A stretch of 15,151 nt of DNA, taken from positions 1-15,151 of the forward strand of contig JAUXEW010000041.1 of assembly GCA_030620375.1 (NCBI GenBank). The letters are read 5' to 3'. The position numbers were made by a program, and so were the translations under genes. Numbering within the stretch: the stretch's first letter is position 1; every line of letters starts with the position of its first letter. Source of the stretch: Desulfobacteraceae bacterium (GTDB lineage Bacteria; Desulfobacterota; Desulfobacteria; Desulfobacterales; UBA5616). Under the pieces are notes generated by a model. The model saw only the letters and a program-made list of their open reading frames with translations. It was not told the origin of the DNA and did not search any database. Below are positions 12,408-15,151 of this stretch, piece by piece.

Positions 12408-14801
12408 TTACTGTTTATCTTTTGTCCCCTCTTTTTGTAAGGCAACCTCAAGCACTTCATCCATATACCGAACCGGAATAAATTTAATCTTTCTTTTAAC
12501 ATTCAGTGGGATTTCAGCCAAGTCCCGTTTATTTTTTTCAGGCATTATGATGGTATGAATTCCAGCCCTTAATGCGCCCAATGATTTTTCTTTTAAACCA
12601 CCAACAGGAAGCACTCTCCCCCTTAAGGTAATTTCACCGGTCATTGCGACATCCTTGTTTACCGGTCGATTCGTTAATGCTGAAACAAGGGCGGCAGCCA
12701 TTGCTATGCCCGCAGAAGGACCATCTTTTGGTATGGCACCGGCCGGAACATGTATGTGGACATCCATGCTTTCAAATTTTTTCCCTTTCAGGCCCCATTT
12801 TTTCAAATCGGATCTTGCATAGCTGGCAGCGGCACGGGCCGATTCCTGCATCACCTCGCCAAGTTGACCGGTAATGATTAACTCCCCTTTACCGCTTAAT
12901 AAAGATACTTCGATGTATAACACCTCTCCGCCGACCTGCGTCCAGGCCAAACCGGTGGACAACCCCACTTGACTGGTTTCAAGATCCATCTCAGGCATAT
13001 ACCGGGGAGGTCCCAAATAGTGCTGCAAGTTATTCTTTGTAATTTGAAAAGGCCCTTTTTTGTTTTCAGCAATTTTCCGGGCGACCTTTCTGCAAATCGT
13101 TCCCAATTCACGCTCAAGATTTCTCAATCCGGCCTCGGATGTATACTCGGTAATAATTTGCTGTAGCGCCCCCGGGCTGACAGACAAGCTTTTTGGTTTT
13201 AAGCCGTTTGCCTTAATTTGACGCGGAAAGAGCCAGGTTTTCGATATAATCTGCTTTTCTTCTTCCGAATAGCCTGAAAGATTGACCACCTCCATTCGGT
13301 CCAGCAACGCCGGAGGAATGGTATCCGTAAAATTAGCCGTAAGGATAAACATGACAGATGAAAGGTCAAAGGGCAGGTTGAGGTAATGATCGCTGAATCC
13401 CGAATTCTGTTCAGGATCAAGCGCTTCTAAAAGTGCTGATGAAGGATCTCCTCGAAAATCGGAGCCGAGTTTGTCGATTTCATCCATCATAAAAACCGGA
13501 TTGTTCGTCCTGCACTGTTTTAATCCTTGTAATATTCGCCCCGGCATTGCACCGATATAGGTCCGGCGATGCCCTCTGATTTCAGCTTCATCTCGAATTC
13601 CACCCAAGGACATACGAAAAAACTTACGCTTGGTGGCACTGGCGATAGCCTGCCCAAGGGACGTTTTGCCTACACCCGGGGGTCCGACAAAGCAGAGAAT
13701 AGGCCCCTTCATTTTTGGATTCAACTTTCGAACACTTAAATATTCGAGTATTCGATCTTTTACCTTATCGAGACCGTAATGATCCTTGTCCAGAATTTCT
13801 TTGGCTTTCTTAATACTAAGCAGCTCCTTTGTTGATTTCTTCCAAGGTAATTCAACCAGCAAGTCCAAATATGTACGAACCACAGAAGCTTCCGCGGAAT
13901 CCGGATGCATCAGTCCCAATCGTTTCAATTGTCTTGTCGCTTCTCCTTTTGCCTCCTGGGACATTTTGGCACGCTTTATTTTTTTGTTGTAATCTTCAAT
14001 TTCCTCGAGCTTGTCGTCACTTTCACCCAGTTCTTTATGGATAGCCCTGACCTGCTCTCTTAAAAAATAATCGCGCTGGTTCTTGGAAATCTCATCCCTC
14101 ACGTTCGATTGGATTTTCGCCTGCATGGAAGAAAGTTCCACTTCTTTAGTGAGCAAATCGTTGACTTTTTCAAGACGTTTCACCGGGTCAATGGCTGCCA
14201 ACAACCCTTGGGATTCTTCTATTCTAATTTTTAAATTCGATGCGACAAGATCGGCAAGTTTACCCGGATCTTCAATACTATCCAGGATACTTCCCACTTC
14301 CCCGGTCAATTCTCCTCGAAAGGCAAGTATTCTTTCCGAATTTTCCCGAACATTTCTCATTAATGCTTCGATTTCAACGCTAAGTGTTTCAATCACTTTT
14401 TCTTCAACAATTTTAACCTTTACCCGATAATAAGGCCTTTTGCTTAAGTATTTGATTACTTTTGCCTTGGCAACACCCTGTACCAACGCTTTAACGCGGC
14501 CATCCGGAAGCCTAAGCATCCGCAAGATCCGTCCGATGGTCCCCATACGGTAGATCTCGTCCGCCTTCGGGTTTTCAATTTCTTGATTTTTCTGGGTCGC
14601 CAACAATATATAACTATCTTTCGAAACCGCTTCTTCAACCGCTCGAACCGATTTCTCGCGCCCTATAAAAAGTGGTAACAACATGTCGGTAAAGATTACA
14701 ACATCCCGTACCGGCATCAACGGAAGGGAAGTGGGCAAATCATCATAATCTTCATTTTCTTCAATTATACTGATGAGATCATTCTTATCAGCTTCAGCCA
14801 T
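12408..14801 (-). CDS. lon: ATP-dependent Lon protease
   Basis: The 797-residue product is a full-length LonA protease, a cytoplasmic hexamer that unfolds and degrades damaged and regulatory proteins. The N-terminal substrate-binding domain (about 24-215) starts LPLMPVRDVVIF, followed by a coiled-coil region with QRDYFLREQ (242-250). The AAA+ module has Walker A GPPGVGKTS (373-381) and Walker B VFMMDEID (436-443). The protease domain has PKDGPSAG with catalytic Ser696 and GGLKEKS with Lys739, spaced 43 apart as in Escherichia coli (679 and 722). The ATG is fixed by AGGAG (14807-14811) five bases upstream. I found no clear heat-shock (sigma32) promoter upstream. tsaB follows in the same direction. 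Confidence 0.97.
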   Translation of the reverse strand: MAEADKNDLISIIEENEDYDDLPTSLPLMPVRDVVIFTDMLLPLFIGREKSVRAVEEAVSKDSYILLATQKNQEIENPKADEIYRMGTIGRILRMLRLPDGRVKALVQGVAKAKVIKYLSKRPYYRVKVKIVEEKVIETLSVEIEALMRNVRENSERILAFRGELTGEVGSILDSIEDPGKLADLVASNLKIRIEESQGLLAAIDPVKRLEKVNDLLTKEVELSSMQAKIQSNVRDEISKNQRDYFLREQVRAIHKELGESDDKLEEIEDYNKKIKRAKMSQEAKGEATRQLKRLGLMHPDSAEASVVRTYLDLLVELPWKKSTKELLSIKKAKEILDKDHYGLDKVKDRILEYLSVRKLNPKMKGPILCFVGPPGVGKTSLGQAIASATKRKFFRMSLGGIRDEAEIRGHRRTYIGAMPGRILQGLKQCRTNNPVFMMDEIDKLGSDFRGDPSSALLEALDPEQNSGFSDHYLNLPFDLSSVMFILTANFTDTIPPALLDRMEVVNLSGYSEEEKQIISKTWLFPRQIKANGLKPKSLSVSPGALQQIITEYTSEAGLRNLERELGTICRKVARKIAENKKGPFQITKNNLQHYLGPPRYMPEMDLETSQVGLSTGLAWTQVGGEVLYIEVSLLSGKGELIITGQLGEVMQESARAAASYARSDLKKWGLKGKKFESMDVHIHVPAGAIPKDGPSAGIAMAAALVSALTNRPVNKDVAMTGEITLRGRVLPVGGLKEKSLGALRAGIHTIIMPEKNKRDLAEIPLNVKRKIKFIPVRYMDEVLEVALQKEGTKDKQ

Positions 14802-15151
14802 TTTTGCTCCTGTTATAGTATTTCAGATCTATTATTTCAGAATATTTCATGATAACCCATGAGCGTTAATCTTCGCGTCGCAAGCGTGATCATCCTAATG
14901 AATCGCACACTTACCATATGGTGCAATGACCTGTCTGCGTGCAACACAGGCAGGCGACGGATGAGGCGTAATTAAAGCCTCCCCGCAGCAAGGTACGGGG
15001 AATGCGCTCGCATTGCTGGTTCAAAAATTGGGCTTTTTCACAAATCCATGAATCAATATAAGATATTATGACCTTTTGGCAATATCAATCTTGATTTTTA
15101 ATATAAAACTTCATAAGTACGGTCAATAATAGCCACCCATTCCATTGCCAA
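14802..15151. other. Non-coding region upstream of lon
   Basis: No gene is visible in these 350 bases. Next to lon is an AT-rich stretch with TCTGAAAT occurring twice on the minus strand, probably part of the lon promoter region, although no convincing -35/-10 pair is seen. Further out are the 10-base palindrome ACCATATGGT (14913-14922), an inverted pair CCTGTCTG/CAGGCAGG around 14930-14954, and copy C of the 50-bp palindromic repeat (14975-15024). After it, GGCTTTTTCACAAAT...TCAATAT (about 15031-15060) resembles the right end of the element at 8173-8340. The last 90 bases are AT-rich and featureless. Confidence 0.6.
14975..15024 (-). repeat. About 50-bp palindromic repeat, copy C
   Basis: Read on the minus strand it begins TTGAACCAGCAATG, continues with AATGCG-AG-CGCATT and CCCCGTACC-TTGCTGCGGGG, and ends AGGCTT. 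It is in opposite orientation to copies A (2818-2867) and B (8227-8277) and lies upstream of lon. A sequence resembling a terminal repeat of the 8173-8340 element follows it on the plus strand. Confidence 0.75.

Noticed and set aside
14083..14430. Long frame antisense to lon
   Set aside because: It is Ser-rich, has no ribosome binding site or family features, and lies wholly within the well-supported lon coding region; typical of an antisense shadow.
14913..14922. ACCATATGGT palindrome as a lon operator
   Set aside because: A single 10-base palindrome more than 100 bases from lon, with no second copy or known regulator match, is too weak to call.

Overview
The window is a moderately AT-rich bacterial chromosome segment carrying mostly housekeeping genes. 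It suggests a Gram-negative, anaerobic Desulfobacterota-type organism (Desulfobacterales-like). That placement is inferred from the protein types (AlgH/YqgE, FolE2-type GTP cyclohydrolase, short FGSR-type Psd, a LeuB-like enzyme with a GGSAP motif) and from the many palindromic intergenic repeats. No search was run. There is no phage, CRISPR array, transposase, rRNA or tRNA. Thirteen protein-coding genes are well supported, and one further leader ORF is weak.

Left part (1-1438): an AT-rich non-coding stretch; a 50-residue four-cysteine protein with a Lys/Ala tail (plus strand); algH on the minus strand; then a gap with several hairpins ending in a plus-strand intrinsic terminator that has no obvious gene to serve.

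Plus-strand block (1439-6310): a MOFRL-type glycerate 2-kinase, a tandem-domain SagB-type nitroreductase, D-aminoacyl-tRNA deacylase (dtd) and a PBP4-like D-Ala-D-Ala carboxypeptidase. dtd has an excellent sigma70-type promoter placed so that transcription should start on or next to its ATG, which suggests a leaderless mRNA.

Minus-strand block (6366-14801), in transcription order: lon and tsaB; then psd, pssA, a LeuB-like dehydrogenase and greA behind a near-consensus promoter; then rpoZ, a TtcA-like sulfurtransferase and folE2. psd and pssA overlap by ATGA and form the phosphatidylethanolamine pathway. greA and rpoZ both act on RNA polymerase, but a large inverted-repeat element of about 200 bp separates them. 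dacB and folE2 converge at about 6310-6366.

The least ordinary content lies between the genes: a three-copy palindromic repeat of about 50 bp, one copy nested inside a MITE-like element directly upstream of rpoZ; a second 30-bp hairpin repeat in two copies; an orphan hairpin/terminator cluster; and the small Cys4 protein. Start codons are also unusual: five of the thirteen supported genes use GTG or TTG.
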